Assembly: GCF_021266465.1 (NCBI RefSeq)
Contig: NZ_CP089848.1
Span: forward strand, 4,386,629 to 4,450,628
Direction of reading: 5' to 3'
DNA length: 64,000 nucleotides
Source of the DNA: Paralcaligenes sp. KSB-10
GTDB lineage: Bacteria; Pseudomonadota; Gammaproteobacteria; Burkholderiales; Burkholderiaceae_B
The translations under genes were made by a program, and so were the position numbers. Positions 35,734 to 44,460 of this stretch are shown one piece after another (positions within the stretch are counted from its first letter, which is position 1; each line of letters opens with the position of its first letter). The notes beneath the pieces were generated by a model. The model was not told where the DNA came from. It saw only the letters and a list, made by a program, of their open reading frames with translations, and ran no database searches.

Positions 35734-36627
35734 TTAATTGATCCGGGCCGGCCTGCGGGCTTGCATGCGTTGCACCAGCAGCAGCCCCGACACGACCAGC
35801 GCAATGGAAAGGCACAAGGTCCAGGATGGCAGGTGTTGCTCTATCGGCAATTCGATCAGTGCGGCGGTAACCGGCCCCAGTGCCTGGAAAGCCACGACGC
35901 GGCTGGCCTCGATGCGGCCGAGTGCCCACAGCCAGAGATAATAGCCAAGCCCGCTGGCGAAACCCATGAATACGACATTCAGCCACTGGACGAGGTTCAG
36001 CGGCGGCCAAAGCGCCTGGCCCGTGGATAGGCAGGCGACGGCCAGAAACACTACAGAAGAGAACATTGCGATTCCGCTTGTGGGCAGGGCGGGATAGCGC
36101 TTCAGATAGGGCCGGTACAGCACGCTGCAGCTTGCGCCGACGATGGTTGCGCCGATGATCGCGGCGGGCGATGTCCAGCCTGTGCCACCGCCCGCGGCCA
36201 GGGACGAGGGGTTGAGAGAAACCGCCACCCCGGTAATCGCCAGCAGGATGCCGATTGTTTTGGTGCCATCCAGGGTTTCCTGGCGCAGCGCCAGTGCAAG
36301 ACACATAGTGACCAGGGGCATGGTCGAGAAAATCAGCGCGCACAGCCCCGCCGACAGCGATTCGAGTGCATAGTTCACCAGCACGATCAGCACGGCGAAC
36401 TGCAGGATTCCCAGCGCTGCGATGGCCACAATATCCTTGGCCGTATATTTGGGCCAGCGAATGCCGAGCAGGGGTATGAGCAGAAAGGCCAGGCCTATCA
36501 GATAGCGTAAAAACGCCAGCGTTACCGGAGACACGGCAGGAGCGACGACTCGGGTGGCGACCATTGCGGCGCCAACGAGCACGCCCGTGGCCGCGGCGGC
36601 GCCCAGCGCGAGCCGGTATGCATTCAC
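35734..36627 (-). CDS. EamA/DMT-family transporter
   Basis: This is a 297-residue membrane protein with ten hydrophobic segments arranged as two EamA repeats. VAPAVSPVTLAFLRYLIGLA is the first repeat's signature, and ALGRIEASRVVAFQALGPVTA that of the second. Members export amino acids or other metabolites. The start is GTG at 36627, overlapping the TGA of the upstream regulator by four bases, with GGAG about eight bases before it. The dehydratase gene follows after 30 bp. Confidence 0.93.
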   Translation of the reverse strand: MNAYRLALGAAAATGVLVGAAMVATRVVAPAVSPVTLAFLRYLIGLAFLLIPLLGIRWPKYTAKDIVAIAALGILQFAVLIVLVNYALESLSAGLCALIFSTMPLVTMCLALALRQETLDGTKTIGILLAITGVAVSLNPSSLAAGGGTGWTSPAAIIGATIVGASCSVLYRPYLKRYPALPTSGIAMFSSVVFLAVACLSTGQALWPPLNLVQWLNVVFMGFASGLGYYLWLWALGRIEASRVVAFQALGPVTAALIELPIEQHLPSWTLCLSIALVVSGLLLVQRMQARRPARIN

Positions 36628-37544
36628 AGAAGGAGCTCCCAGGTTTCGCCGACCAGGTCTTTGCCGAAACTATGGTGCGGTTCTTCTTCGACCAGCTTGA
36701 AGCCGGCGTTCTGATAGATGCGGCGTGCGCCGATCAGGATGCTGTTGGTCCAGAGCACCAGTTTCCGGTAGCCCAACTGCCTGGCATGTCGGATGCACTC
36801 TTCCACCAGGCGCTTGCCGATGCCCAGGCCGCGGGCTCCGGGCTCCACGTACAGCAGTCGCAGTTTTGCAGTATCTGCCGTATGCCGCACCAGAAACACC
36901 GAACCGACGACCGCGCCGTTCTTTTCGGCAATCCAGCTGCGCTCCCATGCGGGGTTGAAATATCTGATGTACTTGGCGATGACTTCCGCCACCAGTGCTT
37001 CGAAATCGGTATTCCAGCCGTATTCCTGAGCGTATAGGGCTCCGTGCCGGTGAATGACCCAACCCATGTCGCCCGCTTGCGGTTCTCGCAGCAGATAGGT
37101 TTGGCTGGGCTTGCCCAGCAAGCCTTCGATCTGGTGCATGGCGTCGACCAGTTGCTGTTGCTCGGCTTGTGTAAGCTGTTCCAGCATGGCTGCCACCTCT
37201 TGGTGCGAGGCCTTGTCCAAGGGCTCGAAGCTGGCACGGCCCTGGCGAGTCAGGGCAAGCAGAGAGGCTCGCGCATCGGTTTTGGAACGTGTTTTCTCGA
37301 TGAGCCCGCGTTTTTCGAAGCCTGCGATGACACGGCTGAGATAGCCGGCATTCAAGCCCAGTTCGTTCACCAGATCGGTTGTTGTCAGCTTGGCTCGATG
37401 AGCCAGCTCGTAAAGAATCCGGACTTCGGTCAGGGAGAACTTGCTGTCCAGCAGATGCTCGCGCAGCACGCCGATCTGGCGGGTGTAGAAACGGTTGAAG
37501 CGGCGGACCGTTTCGGCCCGATCTGCGAGTTGCCTGGCGTCCAT
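36624..37544 (-). CDS. MarR-type regulator fused to a GNAT acetyltransferase
   Basis: This is a 306-residue two-domain protein. The first half (to about 140) is a MarR winged helix (LTEVRILYELAHRAKLTTTD, then LNAGYLSRVIAGFEKRGLIE). The second half (about 155-306) is a GNAT domain with the acetyl-CoA loop in GARGLGIGKRLVEECI. Such fusions are known, but their acetyl acceptors are rarely defined. The ATG at 37544 has GGAG eight bases upstream. Translational coupling to EamA, plus paired operator sites just upstream, suggests autoregulation of the whole operon. Confidence 0.92.
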   Translation of the reverse strand: MDARQLADRAETVRRFNRFYTRQIGVLREHLLDSKFSLTEVRILYELAHRAKLTTTDLVNELGLNAGYLSRVIAGFEKRGLIEKTRSKTDARASLLALTRQGRASFEPLDKASHQEVAAMLEQLTQAEQQQLVDAMHQIEGLLGKPSQTYLLREPQAGDMGWVIHRHGALYAQEYGWNTDFEALVAEVIAKYIRYFNPAWERSWIAEKNGAVVGSVFLVRHTADTAKLRLLYVEPGARGLGIGKRLVEECIRHARQLGYRKLVLWTNSILIGARRIYQNAGFKLVEEEPHHSFGKDLVGETWELLL

Positions 37545-37562
37545 TTTGATTTCTCCCAAAAT

Positions 37563-37595
37563 TTGCTAGAAGCAATTATATATGTGCTTTTAGCA
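37563..37595. promoter_or_regulatory. Tandem TGCT-N3-AGCA operator sites
   Basis: TTGCT-AGA-AGCAA (37563-37575) and TGCT-TTT-AGCA (37585-37595) are two inverted repeats with centres 21 bp apart, two helical turns. They lie between the divergent MarR-GNAT and 2-hydroxyacid dehydrogenase genes, in an AT-rich promoter region. Confidence 0.6.
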
Positions 37596-37672
37596 ATTAA
37601 AAAATGGCTGTGCGTAGAATATACGGAGTGTTTTATGATCTTACTTATTCGCAATCAGGCCAGGCTCAGGAC

Positions 37673-38626
37673 ATGTCGCAAAAAATACCCCTATTGGTGC
37701 TCGTTCCGCTTCAAACGATATACCGGGATCAGGTTTCCCAGGCTTACGACATGGTGTATGCGCCGGACAAGGCCGCACGCAACGAGGCCATTGCCCGGGA
37801 CGGGGCGCGTATTCGGGGGGTGCTGACCATAGGAACGATTGGGTTGACCGGCCAGGAGATGCAGGCCATGCCGGAGCTGGAGATCGTTTGCTCGCTGGGC
37901 GTGGGTTACGAAAATATCGATATTTCCGCGGCGCGGCAGCGGGGAATTACTATTGCCAACGGCGCCGGTACTAACGATGCCTGTGTTGCCGATCATGCAT
38001 TCGGCCTGCTCATTGCGGCGGTGCGCGGCATCGTAACACTGGACCATGCCGTTCGCAGCGGGATGTTCCGCGATGCTTTGCCCGCCTACTCACCTACCGT
38101 GGCGAACAAGCGCCTGGGTATTGTGGGCCTGGGCATGATAGGGCGGCAACTCGCCAAGAGGGCAGCCGGATTCGACATGGAGGTGGGCTATCACAGCCGC
38201 AGCCGGCGCGACGATGTGGCCTATGCGTACTTCGATAGCGTTCAGGACCTGGCCAAATGGTGCGATTTTCTGATTGTTGCCACACCGGGGGGGCCTGCTA
38301 CGCGGCATCTCATCAATACGCCGGTGCTCGACGCTCTTGGACCGCAAGGCGTGCTGGTCAATGTCTCGCGGGGCAGCGTGGTGGATACCGAGGCGCTGGC
38401 CGCGGCCTTGCGCCGTGGCAGCGTTGCTGCGGCAGGCCTGGATGTGTACGAGAGCGAACCCTTGGCGCCGGAATCCTTGATCGATCTGCCCAATGTGGTG
38501 CTGACTCCTCATGTGGGAGGGCGTTCACCTGAAGCCATGCAGGCCTCGCTTGATCGGTTTCTGGAAAACATCGGCGGCCATTTTGCGAATCGCGGGGTGG
38601 TTTCACCGGTCCTGGCCGAAGGCTGA
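37673..38626 (+). CDS. D-isomer-specific 2-hydroxyacid dehydrogenase
   Basis: This is a 317-residue NAD(P)-dependent enzyme. The Rossmann motif is GIVGLGMIGRQLA; the catalytic set is R in NVSRGSVVDTEAL, E in DVYESEP and H in LTPHVGG. It resembles glyoxylate/hydroxypyruvate reductases. The ATG at 37673 fits the family N-terminus; a longer in-frame start at 37604 would overlap the promoter. Divergence from the MarR-GNAT gene suggests shared control, possibly in sugar-acid catabolism together with the dehydratase. Confidence 0.93.
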   Translation: MSQKIPLLVLVPLQTIYRDQVSQAYDMVYAPDKAARNEAIARDGARIRGVLTIGTIGLTGQEMQAMPELEIVCSLGVGYENIDISAARQRGITIANGAGTNDACVADHAFGLLIAAVRGIVTLDHAVRSGMFRDALPAYSPTVANKRLGIVGLGMIGRQLAKRAAGFDMEVGYHSRSRRDDVAYAYFDSVQDLAKWCDFLIVATPGGPATRHLINTPVLDALGPQGVLVNVSRGSVVDTEALAAALRRGSVAAAGLDVYESEPLAPESLIDLPNVVLTPHVGGRSPEAMQASLDRFLENIGGHFANRGVVSPVLAEG

Positions 38627-38673
38627 TCTAAGCAAACAGCACGCTAGCGTGGCAAAGGGCTGCGGGGATGGGG

Positions 38674-39144
38674 TCAGGCCGCGGGCGATGTGTTGCGGGG
38701 CAAGGCCCAGGTGCTTACGACCTGGGCAACCGGGTCGCCGCCGTCGGCCGGCTCCAGCAATACTTCTCCGGCGGTGAGCTTGCCGATTTTCAGCAGGCGG
38801 GCGTGGGCCAGCACGTCGCCCGCCGGTGTTTTGCGCAGAAAATTGATGGTCAGGCTGGCTGTGACCGCTTCGGCATTGCCGCTGGCACCCACCACTGCGG
38901 CATAAAGCGCCAGGTCCGCCAGGCCCATGAGCATGGGGCCTGCCACGATGCCGCCCAGACGCTGGTTGGAGCTGCGTGCCGGCAGCCGCAATAGCGCGGT
39001 GCCGTAGCCGATTTCCAGCACCTCTATTTCCAGCTGTGCGGCAAAAGGGTGCTGTTGCTCGAGCAGTTTATTGAACTGGGCAACAGTAATTCTGGGTGTG
39101 GCAGCGGCGGAATTCATGGCAGTCCGATCAATGTTTTTCAGCAT
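38674..39144 (-). CDS. PaaI-type hotdog thioesterase
   Basis: This is a 156-residue hotdog protein. GGIVAGPMLMGLADLALYAAV contains the conserved active-site segment with the catalytic aspartate in LADLAL. TASLTINFLRKTPAGDVLAHARL is the following strand pair. It would hydrolyse acyl-CoA thioesters. A second ATG nine codons in (39117) is also plausible. It is last in a closely spaced minus-strand series with an alpha/beta hydrolase (8-bp gap) and an ABC importer. Confidence 0.88.
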   Translation of the reverse strand: MLKNIDRTAMNSAAATPRITVAQFNKLLEQQHPFAAQLEIEVLEIGYGTALLRLPARSSNQRLGGIVAGPMLMGLADLALYAAVVGASGNAEAVTASLTINFLRKTPAGDVLAHARLLKIGKLTAGEVLLEPADGGDPVAQVVSTWALPRNTSPAA

Positions 39145-39152
39145 AGGGGGTG

Positions 39153-39968
39153 TTATGAGCGTGCATTCAGAAACTGCAGCACTCGTTCGTTGAACGCTTT
39201 GGGGTTGGCAAGATTCATGCCGTGAGCAGCCAGCGGAATGGTCGCCCTTTCGGCGCCTGGCAAAGCCTGCTGCAGAATGTCCAGGCGCTGGCCATAACGG
39301 GCGGGGCTGTTTGCGCCGCCCAGCAACAGCACCGGGCAGCTCAGCTTGCGGACCCGCTCCAGGCGAAAGCTCTGGTCGATTTCGTGGATTTGCGACAGCA
39401 GGGTGCCGGCATTGTCTTTGACCATGGTTTTGAACCAGCTGACCATTTGGCGCCAGGTGCCGGCACCATTTACCGTGTCGACGAATTCGGCCAAGGCACC
39501 GTCAAGATCGCCCGTCTTGAGCTTTTGCACTACATCGAGCTGAAAGGATTGCAGCACGGGTTCTTGTTCGAAGCGGAACCCGGGGTCGGCCAGAGTAAGG
39601 GAGCGTGCCAGTTCAGGAGCCGTGCACGCCAGTTCAAGGGCCACATGCGCGCCGCGCGAGTGGCCCAGTATGTGTACGGGCCCCTCCGTCTGTTGCAAGC
39701 GTATGAATTCGATCAGGTCCTGCGCATGTCGAGCGACACCGAAGGCTGGATTGTCGTCGGTAAAGGCCGAAGGCCAATAGCCGCGCAGGCTGGGTGCGAG
39801 CACCTGCCGTTGCTGGCTGAACGCAGGTATTTGCCAGCGCCAGTAGCGGTAATCGCACAAAGACCCGTGGATCAGCAGCACGGCCTGGCCGCTGCCCGCC
39901 ATCGTATAGGCCATAGGGTAGTCCAGGCCAGGGGCAATGTATTGAGGTAGTGTGTCTGCGGTGGACAT
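39153..39968 (-). CDS. Alpha/beta hydrolase
   Basis: This is a 271-residue hydrolase with the nucleophile elbow GHSRG, the oxyanion segment LLIHGSLCDYRYW and a late AAHGMNLANP giving the catalytic histidine. The expected acid lies after LLLGGANSP. The substrate is not predictable. It is separated by 8 bp from the ABC ATPase gene upstream and 8 bp from the thioesterase gene downstream, so co-transcription is likely. Confidence 0.9.
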   Translation of the reverse strand: MSTADTLPQYIAPGLDYPMAYTMAGSGQAVLLIHGSLCDYRYWRWQIPAFSQQRQVLAPSLRGYWPSAFTDDNPAFGVARHAQDLIEFIRLQQTEGPVHILGHSRGAHVALELACTAPELARSLTLADPGFRFEQEPVLQSFQLDVVQKLKTGDLDGALAEFVDTVNGAGTWRQMVSWFKTMVKDNAGTLLSQIHEIDQSFRLERVRKLSCPVLLLGGANSPARYGQRLDILQQALPGAERATIPLAAHGMNLANPKAFNERVLQFLNARS

Positions 39969-39976
39969 GAAGGGAT

Positions 39977-40789
39977 TCAGATCTGTATCAGGTCGTCGAC
40001 CAGCACACAGGGATACCCAAGACTGCAGGTTTCGATGCGTGCCCGGATCGAGAATGTTTTTGCGAGTATATCGGGATTGATCACGTCTTGCGGCGCTCCA
40101 CTGGCCAACAGCGTTCCCTGTTTCATGAGCAGGGCGTAGTCGGCGTAGCGCAAGGCGATATTCAGATCGTGCAGCACCAGAATCGTCAACAGGCCTCGGG
40201 TGCGGGTCAGTCGCCGCAACAGATGCATGACGTGATGCTGGTAGTTCAGGTCGAGCGAGGCGAGGGGTTCGTCGAGCAGCAATACGGCAGGCTCGTGGAT
40301 GAGCGCCTGGGCAAGACCGACCAGCTGTTTTTGCCCGCCAGACAATTCGTCCAGGTAGCGAGGACCCAGGGCGGCTATGCCCAGGTCGTGCAAGATTGCT
40401 TCCACGCTGGCGATGGCGTGGGCCGGACGCAGTCTTGCATGGCGATCCTGCCCACGCGCCTGGAGCGCAACCAGCAGCGCTTCAAGCACCGTCAAATGCA
40501 CGTCGCCGGGCAAGGATTGCGGCAGGTAGCGAACATGCTCGGCGCGTTCGGTTGCTCCGAGAGTGTTCAAGTCGATCTTTCCCAGATCGAGTGCGGCCAG
40601 CGTCGCGGGCAGCAGGCCGGCAATGCTTTTCAGCAATGTGGATTTGCCGCTGCCATTGGGGCCCAGCAGGGCCACCAGGCTGCCCATGGGTAAATCGGGC
40701 ATATCCAATTGCTCGAGTATTGTTTGCGAACCCAGGGTGGTTGAGACCCCGCGGATATGCAGCGTGCTGATCGAGGATTCCTGTGCCAT
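39977..40789 (-). CDS. ABC transporter ATPase (FecE/BtuD type)
   Basis: This is a 270-residue ATPase. Walker A is GPNGSGKST at 43-51, the signature is LSGGQKQ, and Walker B is VLLLDEPLASLD followed by the switch histidine in VLHDLN. It resembles ATPases for iron-siderophore, haem or cobalamin import. The permease gene is 3 bp upstream. No periplasmic receptor or TonB-dependent receptor gene is present nearby, so its substrate is open. Confidence 0.93.
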   Translation of the reverse strand: MAQESSISTLHIRGVSTTLGSQTILEQLDMPDLPMGSLVALLGPNGSGKSTLLKSIAGLLPATLAALDLGKIDLNTLGATERAEHVRYLPQSLPGDVHLTVLEALLVALQARGQDRHARLRPAHAIASVEAILHDLGIAALGPRYLDELSGGQKQLVGLAQALIHEPAVLLLDEPLASLDLNYQHHVMHLLRRLTRTRGLLTILVLHDLNIALRYADYALLMKQGTLLASGAPQDVINPDILAKTFSIRARIETCSLGYPCVLVDDLIQI

Positions 40790-40792
40790 GGC

Positions 40793-41845
40793 CTATTGCA
40801 GCACTTTCCTGCGCAATACCGCAATCAGGAAGAAAGGGATGCCGACCAGCGTGGTGACAATACCCACGGGAAGCACCGCGTCGGTGGCGAGAAGCTTCGA
40901 TGCAATGGACGCGGCAATCAGAATGACACTGCCGGTCAGGGCGCTGGCGGGCAAGTACCAGCGATGGTCTTCACCCCAGAACCTGCGGGCAATGTGCGGC
41001 GCGATCAGCCCTATGAAGCCGATCACGCCCACCAGGGCAACCGCCAGGGCCGCCAGAATGCTGATGCGGATCAATGCGGCGCGCCGGACTTTTTGCGTGT
41101 CGACGCCAAAACTGGTGGCGCGTTCATCGCCGAAGCGCAAGGCGGTGAGTTGCCAGGATTGCCTTAGCGAATACAGAAAGACGATGGCCAGCACCAGGGA
41201 CATGGCGCCCAGCCGCGGCCAGTCGGTGCGGGCCAGGCTTCCCATCATCCAGAAAATCAGATCCTGCAGCGCGGCGGCGCTGGCCGTGAATTGAACCAGG
41301 GACAGCAGGGCGTTGAAGGTAAAGACCAGCGCTATCCCGAACAGAACGATACCCGCCGTGCCTATGCGCGCCTTGCGTGCCACGAGATCCAGCAGATAGG
41401 CGCAGAACAGCGCAAAGACAAAGGCGTTGGCGGCCAGCACATACTGGTTTGGGACAAATGGCAGATTGAAATCGAAGACCAGGGCGAGAGAGGCTCCCAG
41501 GGCCGCCGCCGACGAGATGCCCAGAGTGAACGGGCTGGCAAGAGGATTGTTCAGTACGGTCTGCATTTCGGCGCCGGCCAGACCCAGCGCGGCGCCTATC
41601 ACGATTGCCATCAAGGCCTGCGGCAGGCGAATTTGCCAGACAATAATCGCCATGGTGGGATCGGCGCCACGGGGGTTCAGCAGCACCCGCCCCAATACGT
41701 CGGCGCTCAGGCCGGCAGGACCCACCAGCACGTCGATACACAGCAAGCCGATCATGACCCCCAGCAGCAGGACTAAAAAGCCTTTCCTGCGGCGCCAGAC
41801 GCTTTGATAGGCCCTGGAGTTGGCGCAGCCGGGGTCGTCGGGCAT
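40793..41845 (-). CDS. FecCD/BtuC-family ABC permease
   Basis: This is a 350-residue permease with about ten hydrophobic segments. IRLPQALMAIVIGAALGLAGAEMQTVLNNPLA is the hallmark first block, in two adjoining parts, and VIGFIGLIAPHIARRFWGEDHRW is the coupling-helix block. It transports iron-siderophore, haem or cobalamin. Its ATG overlaps the last base of the cpoB stop (TAATG), so it is translationally coupled to a Tol-Pal gene, which is unusual. Confidence 0.93.
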   Translation of the reverse strand: MPDDPGCANSRAYQSVWRRRKGFLVLLLGVMIGLLCIDVLVGPAGLSADVLGRVLLNPRGADPTMAIIVWQIRLPQALMAIVIGAALGLAGAEMQTVLNNPLASPFTLGISSAAALGASLALVFDFNLPFVPNQYVLAANAFVFALFCAYLLDLVARKARIGTAGIVLFGIALVFTFNALLSLVQFTASAAALQDLIFWMMGSLARTDWPRLGAMSLVLAIVFLYSLRQSWQLTALRFGDERATSFGVDTQKVRRAALIRISILAALAVALVGVIGFIGLIAPHIARRFWGEDHRWYLPASALTGSVILIAASIASKLLATDAVLPVGIVTTLVGIPFFLIAVLRRKVLQ

Positions 41846-42531
41846 TATTGCAAGAGCTTGAGGCGGCTTTTAGCCGTGTCTGCCGCCGATGTATTGGGGT
41901 AGGACTTTACAATTTTCTGCAGAGTGGCTTTGGCGCCGGCCATGCTGTTGAGCTCGACCTGGCTGGCCGCTACGACGAGCAGGGCATCGGCGGCACGAGG
42001 GTCCTTGGGATCCGCTTGTACCAGGCCTTGCAGTTCCTGGATGGCGCCTTTGAAATTCTTGCTGGCATAAAAACTGCTGCCCTGATAGAACTTGGCTTCG
42101 GCAGACAGCTGGCTGTTAGGATAGTTTTGAAGAAAGCTGCCAAAGGCTGCTGCGGCCTCTTTGTATTTGCCGCTGCGAAACAGGCCCATGGGTTGGTCGA
42201 AAGCCGCTTGTTCCTGGGCGTTGTCGACCTGCGGGTGGTTGCCGCCCGATTGATCCTGGCCAGCACGCTTCTCCATGTCTTGTTGCCACTGCATTTTTTC
42301 GAGTTCTCCACGCATGGTGGTGACCTCGTGCTGCAGGGTTTCCAACTGGTCGGCAAGCTGCAGGCGCGCTTGCTGATTTTGATCGGTAATCTGCTTGATC
42401 TGCGCGCGCAGATCAAGAATGGCTCGACGCGCCTCGTCGTCGGCAAACGCATGGGCTGGAGCGGCCAGCGACGATATGGCAATCGTTGTGGCTAGCACGG
42501 CTGTGCGCAAGGACAAGGAATAAAAGCTCAT
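41845..42531 (-). CDS. cpoB: Cell division coordinator CpoB (YbgF), Tol-Pal system
   Basis: This is a 228-residue periplasmic protein. It has a signal peptide to about residue 30, a coiled-coil trimerisation region (about 35-95), and C-terminal TPR repeats containing the typical PNSQLSAEAKFYQGSSFYA and YPNTSAADTAKSRLKLLQ. CpoB links peptidoglycan synthesis to Tol-driven outer-membrane constriction. It is the last Tol-Pal gene but is separated from pal by a strong intrinsic terminator. Its stop overlaps the start of the ABC permease. Confidence 0.94.
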   Translation of the reverse strand: MSFYSLSLRTAVLATTIAISSLAAPAHAFADDEARRAILDLRAQIKQITDQNQQARLQLADQLETLQHEVTTMRGELEKMQWQQDMEKRAGQDQSGGNHPQVDNAQEQAAFDQPMGLFRSGKYKEAAAAFGSFLQNYPNSQLSAEAKFYQGSSFYASKNFKGAIQELQGLVQADPKDPRAADALLVVAASQVELNSMAGAKATLQKIVKSYPNTSAADTAKSRLKLLQ

Positions 42532-42546
42532 ATTGGGTTCCCGTTC

Positions 42547-42581
42547 AAATAAAAACGCCGCGGCGGGTTGCCGCCACGGCG
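42547..42581 (-). terminator. Intrinsic terminator between pal and cpoB
   Basis: On the minus strand an 11-bp GC-rich stem (CGCCGTGGCGG / CCGCCGCGGCG, one wobble) with a CAAC loop is followed by TTTTTATTT. It should end or attenuate transcripts from ybgC-tolQRAB-pal, leaving cpoB and the ABC genes at lower level or under their own promoter. Confidence 0.85.
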
Positions 42582-42606
42582 CTGCTAGGACTGCCGCGGT
42601 TGGATA

Positions 42607-43101
42607 TTAGCGTTGGTACACGATATCGGCGCGACGGTTTTCGGCGTAATCCGCTTCGGTATTGCCCAAGGCTTTGGGTTTTTCCTTACCGAAACTGATG
42701 GCTTCGATCTGATTGCTGTTGACGCCCAACAGGGTCATCATGCGAGCGACTGCGTCGGAGCGACGTTGGCCGAGGGCCAGATTGTATTCAGAGCTGCCGC
42801 GCGCATCCGCGTTGCCTTCAATGCGGATTTTCTGCTGGTTGTGGGCTGTCAGGTACTTCGAATGCATTTCAACCAGGCTGCGGTATTGATCGGCCACAAC
42901 ATAGCTGTTGAAGTCAAAATAGACCGAGCGTTGCTGGGCAAGAGGGCTTTGAGGGTTGAACGGGTCCATGATTTGCCCCGAATTGGCCGAACCGGACCCA
43001 GAACCGGCACCGGCGTTCTTGTCGAGAGGTACGGAGCTGCAGGCTGCCAATGAGGCAACCAATGCGGCGATAGTGAGGCTTTTGGCGATGCGCGAGCTCA
43101 T
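42607..43101 (-). CDS. pal: Peptidoglycan-associated lipoprotein Pal
   Basis: This is a 164-residue outer-membrane lipoprotein. The lipobox ends at C21 (SLAAC). A short serine/glycine linker leads to an OmpA-like domain (about 55-164) with IEGNADARGSSEYNLALGQRR, the peptidoglycan (DAP) binding loop. It anchors the outer membrane to the wall and binds TolB. It follows tolB after 33 bp and is followed by a terminator. Confidence 0.97.
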   Translation of the reverse strand: MSSRIAKSLTIAALVASLAACSSVPLDKNAGAGSGSGSANSGQIMDPFNPQSPLAQQRSVYFDFNSYVVADQYRSLVEMHSKYLTAHNQQKIRIEGNADARGSSEYNLALGQRRSDAVARMMTLLGVNSNQIEAISFGKEKPKALGNTEADYAENRRADIVYQR

Positions 43102-43134
43102 TTAAGTTCCTTTGAAAAAGAGTCACACTGAAAA

Positions 43135-44445
43135 TTAGTTGGTAAATGGTCCCCAGGTGGGTTCACGTACTTTCCCGTTGAGGGCGGATAGCGTTTGGCG
43201 CACACGCCCGTCAACGGAAACGACTGCTAAAACACTGCGACCACCTTGAACAGAACTATAAAGGATTTGCATGCTGTTCGGTGCAAAACTTGGGGACTGA
43301 TCATCGGGTCCGTTGGTCAGCAATTGTTCAGATCCGCTTGCCATATTTTGCATTGCGATACGAAATGCCCCTCCCCGGCGGGTCACATATGCCAGGTTGT
43401 TTGCGTCGGGAGACATGTGAGGAGAAACGTTGTAGGTGCCATTGAAAGTGACGCGTTGGGCTTCACCGCCGCCGATCGCAACTTTGTAGATCTGGGGGCT
43501 GCCGCCGCGGTCGCTCGTGAAGACCAGGGAGCCTCCGTCGGGGGTGTACTGCGGTTCGGTGTCGATAAGTGGCGAGCGCATGACGCGGCGCAGGCCCGAG
43601 CCGTCTGGGTTGATGGTGTAAATTTGCGAAATACTGTCGCGCGACAGCACGATGGCCATCTGGCCGCCGCTGGGCGACCAGGCGGGTGCGCTGTTATTTC
43701 CCTTGAAGTTCGCAATGGGGAAACGCTGTCCTGTGGCCAGGGTCTGGATGTAGACGACCGGCTTGCCGGACTCAAAGCTGACGTAGGCCAGACGCTTTCC
43801 ATCGGGGGACCAGGCGGGTGAAATGATGGACTGTTTGGAGCGCAGCATGACCTGTGGATTTTGGCCGTCGGCATCTGCAATTTGTAACTCATAATTGTTG
43901 CCCGTTTGCAACACATAGGCAATGCGCGTCGAGAACACGCCGCGCACGCCGGTGATCTTTTCGTAGATACGATCGGCGATCTGATGTGAGATTCGACGCA
44001 GCTCTTTTTCGGTGCCGGTGAAGGCAACTCCATCGAGCTGGCTTTTGCGCGCCGAATCGACCAGCCGGTAGCTGACGCTGTACTGTCCGCCGGATTGCGT
44101 GATGGATCCATAGGCAAGATAGTTGGCGCCGCGATTGCGCCACTGGTCGTAATCAATCGTGCTTTCGGTGTTCAGGTTGGCACCGGCGGCATTGATCAGT
44201 TGAAATTGCCCCGAGCGGCTCAGGTCGGCACGAATGACTTCGGCAACGGCCTGCCCTTGGGGGTTGCCCGCGAAGTCGGCGATGGCGATCGGGTACTGGG
44301 TTGCTCCGACCCCTGAAATGTCGACGCGCAATTGTGCATGGGCCGGTCGGATGGCGATAAGGCTGGTTACGAGCATAAGAAGCCCGCAAGCCCAGAATCG
44401 CCACAACCTGGTGAGGTCGGTTTTGGCTAGAGTGGCGGCTGTCAT
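43135..44445 (-). CDS. tolB: Tol-Pal system periplasmic protein TolB
   Basis: This is a 436-residue periplasmic protein with a signal peptide (cleavage after HAQ/AHA near residue 37), an N-terminal alpha/beta domain and a six-bladed beta-propeller. The repeated SPDGKRLAYVSFESG and YTPDGGSLVFTSDRGG blades are plain. The propeller binds Pal. It lies 15 bp downstream of tolA. Confidence 0.97.
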   Translation of the reverse strand: MTAATLAKTDLTRLWRFWACGLLMLVTSLIAIRPAHAQLRVDISGVGATQYPIAIADFAGNPQGQAVAEVIRADLSRSGQFQLINAAGANLNTESTIDYDQWRNRGANYLAYGSITQSGGQYSVSYRLVDSARKSQLDGVAFTGTEKELRRISHQIADRIYEKITGVRGVFSTRIAYVLQTGNNYELQIADADGQNPQVMLRSKQSIISPAWSPDGKRLAYVSFESGKPVVYIQTLATGQRFPIANFKGNNSAPAWSPSGGQMAIVLSRDSISQIYTINPDGSGLRRVMRSPLIDTEPQYTPDGGSLVFTSDRGGSPQIYKVAIGGGEAQRVTFNGTYNVSPHMSPDANNLAYVTRRGGAFRIAMQNMASGSEQLLTNGPDDQSPSFAPNSMQILYSSVQGGRSVLAVVSVDGRVRQTLSALNGKVREPTWGPFTN

Positions 44446-44460
44446 ATCTGCAATCTCCTG

